Assembly: GCF_030758315.1 (NCBI RefSeq)
Contig: NZ_CP132336.1
Location: 930,001-994,000, forward strand
DNA: 64,000 nt
Direction of reading: 5' to 3'
Source: Pararhizobium sp. IMCC3301
GTDB lineage: Bacteria; Pseudomonadota; Alphaproteobacteria; Rhizobiales; GCA-2746425
Translations under genes and position numbers: made by a program
Notes under the pieces: generated by a model
The model's database searches: none
What the model saw: the letters and a program-made list of their open reading frames with translations, nothing else
What the model was told of the DNA's origin: nothing
In this document: positions 19,247 to 30,861 of the stretch, one piece after another
Position numbering within the stretch: the stretch's first letter is position 1
Layout of the letters: every line of letters begins with the position of its first letter

Positions 19247-19330
19247 GAGGCAATCCTGGGTGACATTGTGTCGAAAACAGCATGGAGGCGGCGTAACACA
19301 GCAACTCGCAACAGACAATGTGATGCCATC

Positions 19331-20311
19331 TCAGGCCCCAAACTTTGCCTGCCAGCTTGGCAATGTGTCGTCTTTGCGGGGAGCCGTTGCGTATACGGCA
19401 ATGGCGATGGCGCGCGCCATGGTGCTGGCGGAAGCCGCGTTGAGGAGCAACTGGTCCGTCGCGGGCCGCTCCTCACTCGACAGAGCGAACACCACATCAC
19501 CGTCCATCGGCGTGTGGCAGGGCCAGATGGCGCGAGCATAGCCGTCATGGGCACTGATGGCGAGGCGCTTGGCCTGCCCTTTGGTAAGTGTCGCGTTTGT
19601 GGCAATTACCCCAATTGTGGTATTTTCAACTGCGGTGAGTGCACGTTTTTGTAGCGTCTTGACCCGGACGTTCGCGATGTCCGGAGTCAAATTTGGCGCG
19701 CCCCGACCACCAAATTCACTGTCACGCTCAAACGGCGCTGCCCAGAAATGCGGCCCCTCTCCCATCGTGACCTGACCGACAGCATTGACTGCAACAAAGG
19801 CGCATACCAAGACGCCGTCGGCAAGGCGGGTTTCAGTATAGCCGAACCCGCCGCGCAGATTAGCCGTGGTGGCACCAAATCCGGCTCCGACACCGCCGAT
19901 CTGAAACGTCTCTGCCGCCGAGTTGATCGCCGCGCGTCCCAGCGCTGTATAGGGAGACGGACCGTGCCAGTCCTTTTTGCCGCCATTACCAAGATCAAAC
20001 AGAATGGCTGCCGGGACAATCGGGATGGTCTGATCGCCCGCTCGGAAACCCCGCCCTTGCTGGCGCAACACTTCGACCACACCGCCGGCCGCGTCCAGCC
20101 CGAATGCCGAACCGCCCGACAACACAATCGCATCTATGTGGCTGACAGTATTTTCCGGCGCAAGTAATTCGGTTTCACGCGTGCCTGGCGCGGCACCCAT
20201 GACATGGACAGCGGCCAGCATTGGCCGCTGGCACAGCAGGACTGTTACACCGCTGCGGATGGCACTGTCATCCGCGTGTCCGATCAGAAGTGTGTCGAGA
20301 GCTGATTTCAT
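19331..20311 (-). CDS. P1-family (DmpA/S58-type) peptidase
   Basis: An Ntn-fold peptidase related to L-aminopeptidase D-esterase DmpA. From ATG 20311 it has 326 residues (TTG 20323 is an alternative). Family features are the IDAIVLSGGSAFGLDAA block near the start, VPAAILFDL, and the autocleavage region ENTTIGVIATNATLTKGQ, in which a Thr or Ser becomes the N-terminal nucleophile after processing. Members act on small peptides or beta-amino amides; the natural substrate here is unknown. It lies downstream of livK but a terminator separates the two. Confidence 0.85.
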   Translation of the reverse strand: MKSALDTLLIGHADDSAIRSGVTVLLCQRPMLAAVHVMGAAPGTRETELLAPENTVSHIDAIVLSGGSAFGLDAAGGVVEVLRQQGRGFRAGDQTIPIVPAAILFDLGNGGKKDWHGPSPYTALGRAAINSAAETFQIGGVGAGFGATTANLRGGFGYTETRLADGVLVCAFVAVNAVGQVTMGEGPHFWAAPFERDSEFGGRGAPNLTPDIANVRVKTLQKRALTAVENTTIGVIATNATLTKGQAKRLAISAHDGYARAIWPCHTPMDGDVVFALSSEERPATDQLLLNAASASTMARAIAIAVYATAPRKDDTLPSWQAKFGA

Positions 20312-20325
20312 AAAGTCATTCAATC

Positions 20326-20358
20326 ACAAAAAAGGCCCGGTTTTGCAACCGGGCCTTT
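20326..20358 (-). terminator. Terminator after livK
   Basis: A 12-bp perfect stem (AAAGGCCCGGTT with AACCGGGCCTTT) has a 4-base loop. On the minus strand it is followed by TTTTTT, and it lies about 20 bases after the livK stop. Confidence 0.9.
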
Positions 20359-20378
20359 CTCAAACATTCAGATCAGAA

Positions 20379-21491
20379 TTAGTTGATCTGATTGTATTCA
20401 CCATTCGACCATTCGTAGAACACGTAACCCGGCAGGGAAACGTCGCCTTTTCCATCGAATGCCAAGCTGCCCAGAACCGTATTGAAATCTCCCGCATTCA
20501 GAGCTTCACGGACAGCGTCGTAATCTGTTGAACCGGCAGTTTCGACAGCCTGAGCCCAAGACTGAATCGCAGCATAGGTGTACAGCACATAGCCTTCAGT
20601 TGTTTTGCCCGCATCTTTGAGCGATTTCACAACTTCGACAGCTTCAGGATTGTTTTCAGGATTTGGCGAGAAGGTCATCAAAGTGCCTTCGCCGGCATCA
20701 CCGGTGATTGCCCAATACTCGTTTGTGACCAGTGCGTCGCCGGACATCAGAACCGTATCCATGCCCTGATCGCGCATCTGACGCACCATCAGACCGGCTT
20801 CCGTGTGGTAGCCGCCGACATAAAGCACATCAACGCCTTCCTGTTTCAGCTTGGTGACCAGAGCTGTGTAGTCCTTTTCTCCTGCAGTATAGGCTTCGTA
20901 AAGTGCAGATGTTCCGCCACCGGCTTCATACGCAGCTTTGGTGGCATCGGCCAGACCTTTGCCATAAGCGGTCTTGTCGTGAACAAACGCCACTTTCTTG
21001 CCAGCAAAGTTGGCATTCAGATAGGCACCGGCCGTTGCACCCTGCTGGTCATCACGGCCGCACACGCGATATATGCCGCCATCAGCACCACCGGGGCGCT
21101 CATCGGTCAGCTTCGGATTTGTCGAAGCTGGCGAAATCTGGATGATGCTTTCTTCAGAATAAACCGCGGAGGCTGGTATTGACGAACCTGAGCAGAAATG
21201 GCCTGCCATGAACACCACGCCAGAGCCTGCCATCTGGTTGGCAACGGCCACAGCCTGCTTCGGATCGCAGGCGTCATCGCCGATTTCCAGAACCAGCTGT
21301 TCTCCAAGAACACCGCCTGCTGCGTTGATATCAGCAACGGCCTGCTCGGCACCGGTACGCATCTGCTCACCGAAGGATGCATATTGCCCCGTCATCGGAC
21401 CGGCAGTGGCGATTGTAATCTGTGCATTTACCGCAGAGGCCAAAGACAAACCGGCAACGAGCGCTACGCCCGTCAAAAATGATTTCTTCAT
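20379..21491 (-). CDS. livK: Branched-chain amino acid ABC transporter substrate-binding protein
   Basis: Periplasmic binding protein of the LIV family. The 370-residue protein has a clear signal peptide (KKSFLTGVALVAGLSLASAVNA then QITIA) and the type I fold markers GPMTGQYASFGEQM, ADINAAGGVLGEQLVLEIGDD and the ligand-site segment ISPASTNPKLTDE. RBS AGGAGTCTT is present. It is monocistronic with its own terminator, 16 kb from livHMGF; that transporter lacks a binding-protein gene in the visible part, so the two probably work together, though others in the genome could also supply one. Confidence 0.93.
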   Translation of the reverse strand: MKKSFLTGVALVAGLSLASAVNAQITIATAGPMTGQYASFGEQMRTGAEQAVADINAAGGVLGEQLVLEIGDDACDPKQAVAVANQMAGSGVVFMAGHFCSGSSIPASAVYSEESIIQISPASTNPKLTDERPGGADGGIYRVCGRDDQQGATAGAYLNANFAGKKVAFVHDKTAYGKGLADATKAAYEAGGGTSALYEAYTAGEKDYTALVTKLKQEGVDVLYVGGYHTEAGLMVRQMRDQGMDTVLMSGDALVTNEYWAITGDAGEGTLMTFSPNPENNPEAVEVVKSLKDAGKTTEGYVLYTYAAIQSWAQAVETAGSTDYDAVREALNAGDFNTVLGSLAFDGKGDVSLPGYVFYEWSNGEYNQIN

Positions 21492-21816
21492 TCCAAGACT
21501 CCTTTAGGAACAAAATCTTCCCTTGAAAGATAAAGACAAATGTCTCATCTGGCCCACATTCAAACTTAGATTGAACAAAATTGAAAGTTGATTTTTGTTT
21601 AAAGTGTTTTTCCGGTCAAGCACAGTTAACGAGCGATAGTCTGAGATCTGAATACTCGACCAAACCCACTCGCATCGGCTCTTCTCGGCTATAAACAATG
21701 CGGCCGGATGACTGCACTGCCGACATCAGCAATCATCTGAATGTGCCGGAAATCTGCCCTTCTCTATCGGTTTGCACCGTTCTGGTACCGGAGCAGACTG
21801 ACAGTTTTAACCCAGC
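21492..21816. other. Intergenic region between alaS and livK
   Basis: A 325-bp space with no credible gene. It should contain the livK promoter on the minus strand. AT-rich stretches lie around 21570-21610. I see no clear palindrome or hairpin. Confidence 0.6.
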
Positions 21817-24468
<2,652 letters not shown>

Positions 24469-24780
24469 GGGACTTCTTTCATTTACTGCGAAGATGCGCG
24501 CAAACCGGCCGGATCAGCCTTGCGGCACCGTGCCCGGTTCGGCACATCCTTCTCATGATCAAGGATAGTTCAGATCGACGGGTGTTTTAGCGATCAGGTG
24601 AATATGTGTCCATAGGCGATGACTGACAGCCAGAGCGGTGCGCAAAATACGAAAACGCCGCCCCTCAAGGGCGGCGTTCAGATCGTTTCATGATGATTCT
24701 GATTAGTTGACCGGGTTAGCGCGCCTGCTGCACCGCATCACGCCGCTTTGCCAGCCTCACTGGAAGACTGAATCCGGAAG
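24469..24780. other. Intergenic region between recA and alaS
   Basis: A 312-bp gap without a gene. It contains a strong minus-strand terminator (24652-24678) about 100 bases after recA, leaving roughly 180 bp for an alaS promoter and leader. No T-box or other known leader motif was seen. Confidence 0.6.
24652..24678 (-). terminator. Terminator after recA
   Basis: On the minus strand, a 10-bp stem (AACGCCGCCC with GGGCGGCGTT) closes over a 5-base loop and is followed by TTTTCG. It lies about 100 bases after the recA stop. Confidence 0.8.
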
Positions 24781-25872
24781 CTAAGCGCTTAACGCACCGC
24801 CCTTGTCATCCTCATCATCGTCGGCTGATTTATCATCCAGAAGCTTTCCCGCTATCAGCCCGGCATTCTGCCGGATTGCGGTTTCAATTTCCTGGGCCAT
24901 ATCCGGATTTTCGGCAAGAAACTGTTTTGAGTTTTCGCGACCCTGCCCCAGACGCTGGCTGTCATAGGAGAACCAGGCACCGGATTTCTCGACAATGCCC
25001 GCTTTCACCCCGAGATCGAGCAATTCTCCGGTTTTTGACACGCCGGACCCATACATGATGTCAAATTCGACCTGCTTGAAGGGCGGCGCGAGCTTGTTCT
25101 TGACCACTTTGATACGTGTCTGATTGCCGACAACCTCATCGCGGTCCTTGATCGCTCCGATGCGGCGGATATCCAGGCGAACCGAGGCATAAAACTTCAG
25201 TGCATTACCGCCGGTCGTGGTTTCCGGACTGCCGAACATCACCCCGATCTTCATGCGGATCTGGTTGATAAAGATAACCATTGTGTTCGATTTGGAGATG
25301 GAGGCTGTCAGCTTGCGCAATGCCTGGCTCATCAGGCGGGCCTGCAGGCCGGGCAGCGAATCGCCCATTTCGCCTTCCAGTTCGGCGCGCGGTGTAAGAG
25401 CGGCAACGGAATCGATCACCAGCACGTCAACCGCACCAGACCGCACCAGCGTATCGGCAATTTCCAGTGCCTGCTCCCCGGCATCGGGCTGGGAGATCAG
25501 CAGATCGTCCAGATTGATCCCCAGCTTGCGCGCATAGATAGGATCAAGAGCATGCTCGGCATCGATAAAGGCACAGACGCCGCCGATTTTCTGAGCTTCT
25601 GCAATGGTATGAAGCGCCATGGTAGTTTTGCCCGAGGATTCCGGACCATAAATCTCGACGATACGTCCGCGCGGCAAACCACCGACACCCAGCGCAATAT
25701 CCAGCCCCAAGCAGCCTGTCGAGATTGTTTCAATCTCCACCACATTATCCTGCCCCAACCGCATGATTGAGCCTTTGCCGAATGCGCGTTCTATCTGGCC
25801 GAGCGCGGCATCCAATGCTTTTGTCTTACTTTCCATTCCGTCTCCGTCGACGACTCTAAGCGAATTAATCAT
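24781..25872 (-). CDS. recA: Recombinase RecA
   Basis: Strand-exchange protein and SOS co-protease. From ATG 25872 (AAGAAGG upstream) it has 363 residues, starting [20 protein letters not shown]. Walker A GPESSGKT is at residues 76-83; [10 protein letters not shown] (Walker B), loop L1 ([15 protein letters not shown]) and loop L2 ([20 protein letters not shown]) are intact, and the tail is acidic. The frame is open to 26022, but the earlier part does not resemble RecA. A candidate LexA operator lies about 110 bases upstream. Confidence 0.97.
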   Translation of the reverse strand: MINSLRVVDGDGMESKTKALDAALGQIERAFGKGSIMRLGQDNVVEIETISTGCLGLDIALGVGGLPRGRIVEIYGPESSGKTTMALHTIAEAQKIGGVCAFIDAEHALDPIYARKLGINLDDLLISQPDAGEQALEIADTLVRSGAVDVLVIDSVAALTPRAELEGEMGDSLPGLQARLMSQALRKLTASISKSNTMVIFINQIRMKIGVMFGSPETTTGGNALKFYASVRLDIRRIGAIKDRDEVVGNQTRIKVVKNKLAPPFKQVEFDIMYGSGVSKTGELLDLGVKAGIVEKSGAWFSYDSQRLGQGRENSKQFLAENPDMAQEIETAIRQNAGLIAGKLLDDKSADDDEDDKGGALSA

Positions 25873-25979
25873 AGGAACCTTCTTTGTTTCATGCGCGCGC
25901 TGTTGTTGCAATTCTGAAATACGTACACGTTTTGTTCCGGTTTGGCAACAATCAATTATCTTATTGGCAAAACACTGAC

Positions 25980-26005
25980 TTTCCAGATTTGTTCTATTTT
26001 TGTCC
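25980..26005 (-). promoter_or_regulatory. Candidate LexA (SOS) operator upstream of recA
   Basis: Read on the plus strand there are three spaced half-sites: TTTC-N7-GTTC-N7-GTCC. The alphaproteobacterial LexA box is a direct repeat GTTC-N7-GTTC (GAAC-N7-GAAC on the other strand). Each overlapping pair here has one mismatch. Position upstream of recA supports it; the imperfect match keeps confidence moderate. Confidence 0.45.
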
Positions 26006-26103
26006 AAAATGGTTTTGCCCATTCCGGTTGTGCGAACGCTGGTTCAATTCGATTGTGAACAGGGAATCAGCCCTGTCGGGCGAAACGGCAGGCCACTGCG
26101 CTG

Positions 26104-27141
26104 TCAGCGGGTGTGCCCAAGTCCCCGGGCCGGTCCGGTTGAATCCCGCACCACCAGTTCCACCGGCCAGACTGTGCGCTGCGGTCTGTCCTGCGGTTTT
26201 CGCACATGCTGCAACAGCATTTTGCTGATTTCAGTTCCGGCCAGACGGATCGAGGATCGTGTCGTGGTCAGCGCCGGGCGCATGTGGTCCGCCTTGAGAA
26301 ACGGCAGCACATCATCATGGGCAATCAGCGACACATCCTCGCCGACCCGCATATCCCTGCTTTCAACCGCGCGGGATGCGCCGAGCGCCATCAGGGTGCT
26401 GGAACACAAAATCGCGGTTGGCGGCTCGGGCAGATCGAGCAAGGCGCGGGTGAAACTGAAACCGTTTTCCTCGCTCATATGGCCGTCACAGAGCAGAGCA
26501 GCATCAAATTCCACGCCCCGGTCAGACAGCGCCCTGCGGTAGCCATGCTCGCGATGGCGGGCGAACATCATGGCTTTGGGGCTGTAGTTCAGCAAAGCGA
26601 TACGGCGGTGGCCAAGATCGAGCAGATAGCCTGTCGCCCTGGTAAATGCACCCTCATTGTCGATATCGAGAAAGCCATAAGTCCCTTCCACATCTGAACG
26701 GCCATGCAGCACAAAGGGAAACTGCATTTCCAGCAGATCCTGCACTCTGTGATCCTGGATCCGCGGCGACGACAGAATGATGCCGTCCACCCGCCCGTCC
26801 CGGACAATCCGGCGATAGGCTTCCCGTTCCTTTTCCTGGGTCGTGACCGAAATCAGAAGATCGATATCCATGGTGCCCAGATGCTGCCCCACCCCGGCGA
26901 GAAATTCAACAAAATGCGGATCCAGCAACAAATTCTGATCGGCCGTAAGCAGCATTCCAATGGTGCCTGCGCGGCCGGTTGCCAGCCGTCTGGCACTGGC
27001 GTTGGCGCTGTAGCCAAAGTCGCTCGCGGCCTTTGCCACCCGCAGACGTGTGGCTTCCTTGACCTCGGGATAGCCATTCAGGGCCCGGCTGACTGTCGTC
27101 TGGGACAGACCTAGATGATCGGCCAATTCGCGTAGATTCAT
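26104..27141 (-). CDS. LacI-family transcriptional regulator
   Basis: A 345-residue LacI/GalR-type repressor. The N-terminal helix-turn-helix reads MNLRELADHLGLSQTTVSRA with LNGYPEVKEATRLRV and the hinge NASARRLATGRAG. The sugar-binding periplasmic-like domain follows (GIILSSPRIQDHRV; GRSDVEGTYGFLDIDNEGAF; ILCSSTLMALGA). It is divergent from the binding-protein/psuK/psuG cassette, and two matching AAAGCGCTTT sites lie in the space between. It therefore probably controls itself and the cassette, with a sugar or nucleoside-derived ligand as inducer; that part is inference. Confidence 0.9.
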   Translation of the reverse strand: MNLRELADHLGLSQTTVSRALNGYPEVKEATRLRVAKAASDFGYSANASARRLATGRAGTIGMLLTADQNLLLDPHFVEFLAGVGQHLGTMDIDLLISVTTQEKEREAYRRIVRDGRVDGIILSSPRIQDHRVQDLLEMQFPFVLHGRSDVEGTYGFLDIDNEGAFTRATGYLLDLGHRRIALLNYSPKAMMFARHREHGYRRALSDRGVEFDAALLCDGHMSEENGFSFTRALLDLPEPPTAILCSSTLMALGASRAVESRDMRVGEDVSLIAHDDVLPFLKADHMRPALTTTRSSIRLAGTEISKMLLQHVRKPQDRPQRTVWPVELVVRDSTGPARGLGHTR

Positions 27142-27207
27142 GGGCTCACATATTCAGGTTCTGATGGGCTTGTGCAGGCGGACTCGCCGACTGCCGGTAA
27201 TAATCGC

Positions 27208-27219
27208 CCAAAGCGCTTT
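27208..27219. promoter_or_regulatory. LacI-type operator 1
   Basis: CCAAAGCGCTTT contains the perfect 10-bp palindrome AAAGCGCTTT with the central CG typical of LacI-family operators. It is about 70 bases upstream of the LacI-gene start. Confidence 0.55.
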
Positions 27220-27364
27220 CAATTTACCAGTGAAAAAGACCTGGAGCAATCCATCAACAGCCAAAATGTACTGCGGAGCAATATCCGCAGCTTGTTTTAC
27301 GGACAAGAGGTTGTCTGCAATCCAGCCGTTATACTGCAAAATGGCAGCAAATGCCACAGTATGG

Positions 27365-27376
27365 CCAAAGCGCTTT
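27365..27376. promoter_or_regulatory. LacI-type operator 2
   Basis: An identical CCAAAGCGCTTT lies 157 bp from operator 1, centre to centre, close to 15 helical turns, so both would face the same side of the DNA. The transcript start of the cassette should lie within the next 200 bases. Confidence 0.55.
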
Positions 27377-27582
27377 AAAAGCAGTGGCCTCAATTTTGCA
27401 GATATTCGGCTTGTCACCAGCAATGATGCAACGGCCACCTCCGGCTCCTTGCGCAAAGAAAGCTGCAATACAATCTCCCAATTGGCTGAAGACCATTGTA
27501 TAGAGAACGCCAACGAGACCTGGCAAATACCAGTGGACACGCAATCATGCAGCCGCAGAGCTACAATCGAGAGGAAATGTGG

Positions 27583-28911
27583 ATGAGATTACGCATTGCA
27601 ATGCAGGCGGCCACCTATGTTTTTGCCACTGTTACAGCCCCCGTGTTGACCCTGGCATCTGTTTTTACCCTGGCATCCGCGTTTACCTTGGCATCCGTGT
27701 CGGCTCAGGCAGCTGAACTGTCGATTGTGACCGGGTTTGAGGACCGTGATCTTCAAATCCTGAAGTCCAATTTGGCAGTTTTCGAAGACCGCACCGGCAA
27801 TACGGTTACCATCGTTCCCCTGCCGCGCTACACCAACGATCAGTTCGAGCGCTATTCATTGTGGCTGACAGCCCAGAATGAGGACATTGATGTCTATCTG
27901 ACGGATACTACTTGGGCACCGCAACTGGCAGAGCATTTTCTTGATCTGGCCGAGCCAGCAGCAGACATCATACAATTGCATTTTCCAGCCACCATCGAAT
28001 CCCAAACCGCCAATGGCAGGTTGGTCGCGCTGCCGATGTTCGCCAAGGCGGCTGCGCTGTATTATCGCAAGGACCTTCTGGAAAAGCACGTCGCCTTCGT
28101 GCCGGCCAGTTGGACGGAAATGGTGGACACAGCCAGAAACATCCAGGAAGCCGAGCGGGCCGGCGGCAACAGGAACATGGTCGGCTTTGTATTTGCCGGA
28201 GCCCCGGGAGAAGACCTGGCGGCAAATGCCCTGGAGTGGATCAAATCTCATGGCGGCGGCCAGATTGTTGAACCGGACGGAACCATCTCCATCAATAATA
28301 CACGCGCAGCGGAAGCATTGAAGAAAGTGCTGGCCTGGATTGGCGATGTCGTGCCTCTGGAAGTTGTTGACTATGATGAAGCTGCAGCAAGACAGGTCTG
28401 GGATGCGGGAAATGCTGTGTTCCTGCGGGCAGATTCAGATGAATTCAGCCGCAGTAGAGCCGATGATTCCGCGCTGAAGGACCGTGTTGAAATGACCAGT
28501 CTGCCGATCGGCGAAGGCGGTTCAAGCCCGGCTGCAACCCTTGGCGGCTGGAATGTGGCGGTGTCACGCTATACACCGCATCCGCAAGAAGCGACCGAAC
28601 TGGCCCTGTTCCTTGCGTCAAGTGATGTTCAGGAGCAACTTGCAATCCAGCAGGGCAAGCTGCCAACCATTACTGCCCTGTATAATGATCCTGACGTGAC
28701 CACGGTGCAACCCGGCATCCGGCGTTGGAAAAGCATTCTGGAAAATGCAGTGCCGTTGCCATCGGCCACAACCATGCAGAATTACAACGAGGTCATCAAT
28801 GAATTCTGGACTGCAGTTCACAACACCTTGTCTGCAAACGGGTCTGCGGAAGAAAATGTGACGATACTGGAACGCCGGCTGAAACGGCTGAAGGGCTCCG
28901 GCTGGCGCTAG
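27583..28911 (+). CDS. Extracellular solute-binding protein (sugar-type, family 1)
   Basis: A periplasmic binding protein of the carbohydrate ABC type. From ATG 27583 (GAGG eight bases upstream) it has about 442 residues. The mature part starts near AAELSIVTGFEDRD and shows VYLTDTTWAPQLAEHFLDL, LPMFAKAAALYYRKDLLEK and TLGGWNVAVSRY, as in maltose/trehalose-type binding proteins. Its signal peptide is stretched by three tandem copies of an 18-bp unit. No permease or ATPase gene is adjacent; psuK and psuG follow at once (nine-base gaps). The ligand is unknown, but context points to a nucleoside or sugar. Confidence 0.85.
   Translation: MRLRIAMQAATYVFATVTAPVLTLASVFTLASAFTLASVSAQAAELSIVTGFEDRDLQILKSNLAVFEDRTGNTVTIVPLPRYTNDQFERYSLWLTAQNEDIDVYLTDTTWAPQLAEHFLDLAEPAADIIQLHFPATIESQTANGRLVALPMFAKAAALYYRKDLLEKHVAFVPASWTEMVDTARNIQEAERAGGNRNMVGFVFAGAPGEDLAANALEWIKSHGGGQIVEPDGTISINNTRAAEALKKVLAWIGDVVPLEVVDYDEAAARQVWDAGNAVFLRADSDEFSRSRADDSALKDRVEMTSLPIGEGGSSPAATLGGWNVAVSRYTPHPQEATELALFLASSDVQEQLAIQQGKLPTITALYNDPDVTTVQPGIRRWKSILENAVPLPSATTMQNYNEVINEFWTAVHNTLSANGSAEENVTILERRLKRLKGSGWR
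27643..27696 (+). repeat. Three tandem 18-bp repeats in a signal peptide
   Basis: Three in-frame 18-bp units share the core TTTACCCTGGCATCC with small differences. They encode VLTLAS-VFTLAS-AFTLAS, the hydrophobic core of the signal peptide of the binding protein. Replication slippage is the simple origin. Confidence 0.85.
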
Positions 28912-28920
28912 AAACCGTTC

Positions 28921-29928
28921 ATGGCCACTTCCAACAATCCAGGAAAAGCCCCGTTGTCGGCTTCATTCTGTGTATTCGGCGGCGCCCTGATAGACCGTGT
29001 CGGAACCTTCAGGACGCAGTTTCACCCAGGCCAGTCTCATCCAGGCGACTGGCAGCAGACTGTCGGCGGCGTGGCATCAAATGTCGCGCGGCATCTTGCC
29101 GCCTTCGGCGCAAGTGTAAAATTCGCATCTGTCTTCGCTCAGGATGCCGCTGCTGAAACCGTGCGGCAGCGGCTGACACAGGACGGCCTGTCGATCATTT
29201 CCGGCAGTGTCATTCCAGATGGCGTGACCCCGACTTATACAGTCATGCATGACACCGGTGGCAATGTCATTGCCGGCCTCGCCGACATGGCACTTCATGA
29301 GCATATGAACGCCAGTTGGGTGCGGAAAATGGCGGCAGCGGCAGCGTACAGCTCGCACTGGGTTGCCGACACGAATTTACCGCCGGAGGCGCTGACACTT
29401 CTGACAGAATTGAAACAAGGCAACCCGCTTTATATCGTGGCTGTATCGCCCGCTAAAATGGCAAAAATTGCCGATCTTTTGCCAGAAATTGATGGCCTGA
29501 TCTGCAACAGGCAAGAGGCGCAGGCGCTGACTGGAACAGCCTATGCTGACGCGCCGGATGCCGCTGCCGGACTTGCCCATGCCGGCTTACGGCTCTGTAT
29601 CATCAGTGATGGCGCAAACAGCAGCGCGCTGGCCCGGCGCAAGGCGGACCAGAACCTGCAGATTGTGCGACAAAAACCGCTGCCCTATTCTGGCAGCTCT
29701 GGCAGTTCTGGCAGCTCTGGCGGATCAGACCGGCATGCGGTGCGCTTGACTGGGGCCGGCGACAGCTATGCCGCCGCCTGCCTCTACGCGCTCTGCACCT
29801 GGCCGGATACCAGCGCTGACGACATTTTGAACTATGGCCACGCCGCCGCCCGCCTTGCAATCGCAGCCGAAGACACCTGTCCGGCGCTGAGTTGGCAGAG
29901 CATTGATGAAACAGCAGCAGAAAGCTAG
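28921..29928 (+). CDS. psuK: PfkB-family kinase, probable pseudouridine kinase
   Basis: A 335-residue ribokinase/PfkB-fold kinase. The N-terminal signature is VFGGALIDRVG and QTVGGVASNVARHLAAFG; the catalytic block is VRLTGAGDSYAAACLYAL, with the base Asp in GAGD. It lies nine bases after the binding protein and nine before psuG, and PfkB kinases next to PsuG phosphorylate pseudouridine, so pseudouridine kinase is the best inference. A GSS-repeat linker is inserted just before the catalytic block, an unusual place. By sequence alone, ribokinase or another sugar kinase cannot be excluded. Confidence 0.82.
   Translation: MATSNNPGKAPLSASFCVFGGALIDRVGTFRTQFHPGQSHPGDWQQTVGGVASNVARHLAAFGASVKFASVFAQDAAAETVRQRLTQDGLSIISGSVIPDGVTPTYTVMHDTGGNVIAGLADMALHEHMNASWVRKMAAAAAYSSHWVADTNLPPEALTLLTELKQGNPLYIVAVSPAKMAKIADLLPEIDGLICNRQEAQALTGTAYADAPDAAAGLAHAGLRLCIISDGANSSALARRKADQNLQIVRQKPLPYSGSSGSSGSSGGSDRHAVRLTGAGDSYAAACLYALCTWPDTSADDILNYGHAAARLAIAAEDTCPALSWQSIDETAAES
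29692..29718 (+). repeat. Three tandem 9-bp repeats coding a Gly-Ser linker in the kinase
   Basis: Three copies of GGCAGCTCT (one with a C-to-T change) encode GSSGSSGSS, continuing as GGS. The insert precedes the PfkB catalytic motif and is probably a slippage expansion in a surface loop. Confidence 0.85.
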
Positions 29929-29937
29929 ATCACGTCC

Positions 29938-30861
29938 ATGTCCACACCGAAACAGACCCTGTCAGGACTCCTGAAAATATCCAGGCCGGTTGCCACAGCT
30001 CTGGCGGCAGGCCAGCCGGTTGTGGCTCTGGAATCGACCATCATAACCCACGGCATGCCCTGGCCTCAAAATCTTGAGACCGCACATGCCGTGGAGCAGA
30101 CCGTAATGGACGCCGGAGCCGTACCTGCGACGATTGCCGTTCTCGATGGCGCGATACGGATCGGCCTGTCGGCAGAAGAACTTGACCGACTGGCGCATCT
30201 GAAACAGGTGCGTAAACTGTCGCGGGCAGACCTTGCCCACGCGCTTGTTCTGGGCGAAGCCGGATCAACAACCGTGGCGGCAACCATGATCTGCGCTCAG
30301 CTTGCCGGTATTCAGGTTTTCGCCACCGGCGGGCTTGGCGGCGTTCATCGCGGCGCAACCGAGAGCATGGACATATCCGCCGATCTTGGTGAATTTCAGA
30401 AATCCGAAATTGTGGTTGTCTGCGCCGGTGCCAAGGCCATACTTGATATTCCGAAAACTCTGGAAGTGCTGGAAACGCTCGGCATTCCGGTGTTGTCTTA
30501 TGGCACGGACAGATTTCCCGCTTTCTGGTCACGCGACAGCGGTCTGGCATCACCGTTGCGGCTCGATCATCCGCAGCAGATCGCCGATTTCATGCGCATC
30601 AGAAAACAGCTCGGACAGAGCGGTGGGGTGATTGTCGCCAACCCGGTGCCAGAAGCAGCCGAAATAGACAAACAGATTTTGGAGCCTTTGATTTCCCGCG
30701 CTCTGAAAGAGGCCCGCGCGGCCGGTATCGGCGGCAAGGCGGTGACACCCTTTCTGCTGCAGCGGATTTTCGAGTTGACCGAAGGCCGCAGCCTGGAAAC
30801 GAATATCGCGCTGGTCCTGAATAATGCAGTTCTGGCGGCCAGGATCGCCGCCGAACTCTAG
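29938..30861 (+). CDS. psuG: Pseudouridine-5'-phosphate glycosidase
   Basis: Cleaves the C-glycosidic bond of pseudouridine 5'-phosphate to uracil and ribose 5-phosphate. The 307-residue protein matches the family from end to end: VVALESTIITHGMPWPQN with the catalytic Glu, ATGGLGGVHRGATESMDIS with the ligand loop, and AGAKAILDIPKTLEVLETLG. It ends the cassette that also encodes the PfkB kinase and a binding protein. A repeat element begins one base after its stop codon, so no room remains for an independent terminator. Confidence 0.95.
   Translation: MSTPKQTLSGLLKISRPVATALAAGQPVVALESTIITHGMPWPQNLETAHAVEQTVMDAGAVPATIAVLDGAIRIGLSAEELDRLAHLKQVRKLSRADLAHALVLGEAGSTTVAATMICAQLAGIQVFATGGLGGVHRGATESMDISADLGEFQKSEIVVVCAGAKAILDIPKTLEVLETLGIPVLSYGTDRFPAFWSRDSGLASPLRLDHPQQIADFMRIRKQLGQSGGVIVANPVPEAAEIDKQILEPLISRALKEARAAGIGGKAVTPFLLQRIFELTEGRSLETNIALVLNNAVLAARIAAEL

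Larger units (their letters stand above)
27142..27582. other. Divergent control region between the LacI gene and the psu cassette
   Basis: A 441-bp space with no convincing gene on either strand. It holds two near-identical palindromes (27208-27219 and 27365-27376) that look like LacI-family operators. The size is unusually long for a simple divergent promoter. Confidence 0.6.

Noticed and set aside
26041-26060. T-loop-like GGTTCAATTC suggesting a tRNA
   Set aside because: No acceptor stem or anticodon arm can be folded around it.
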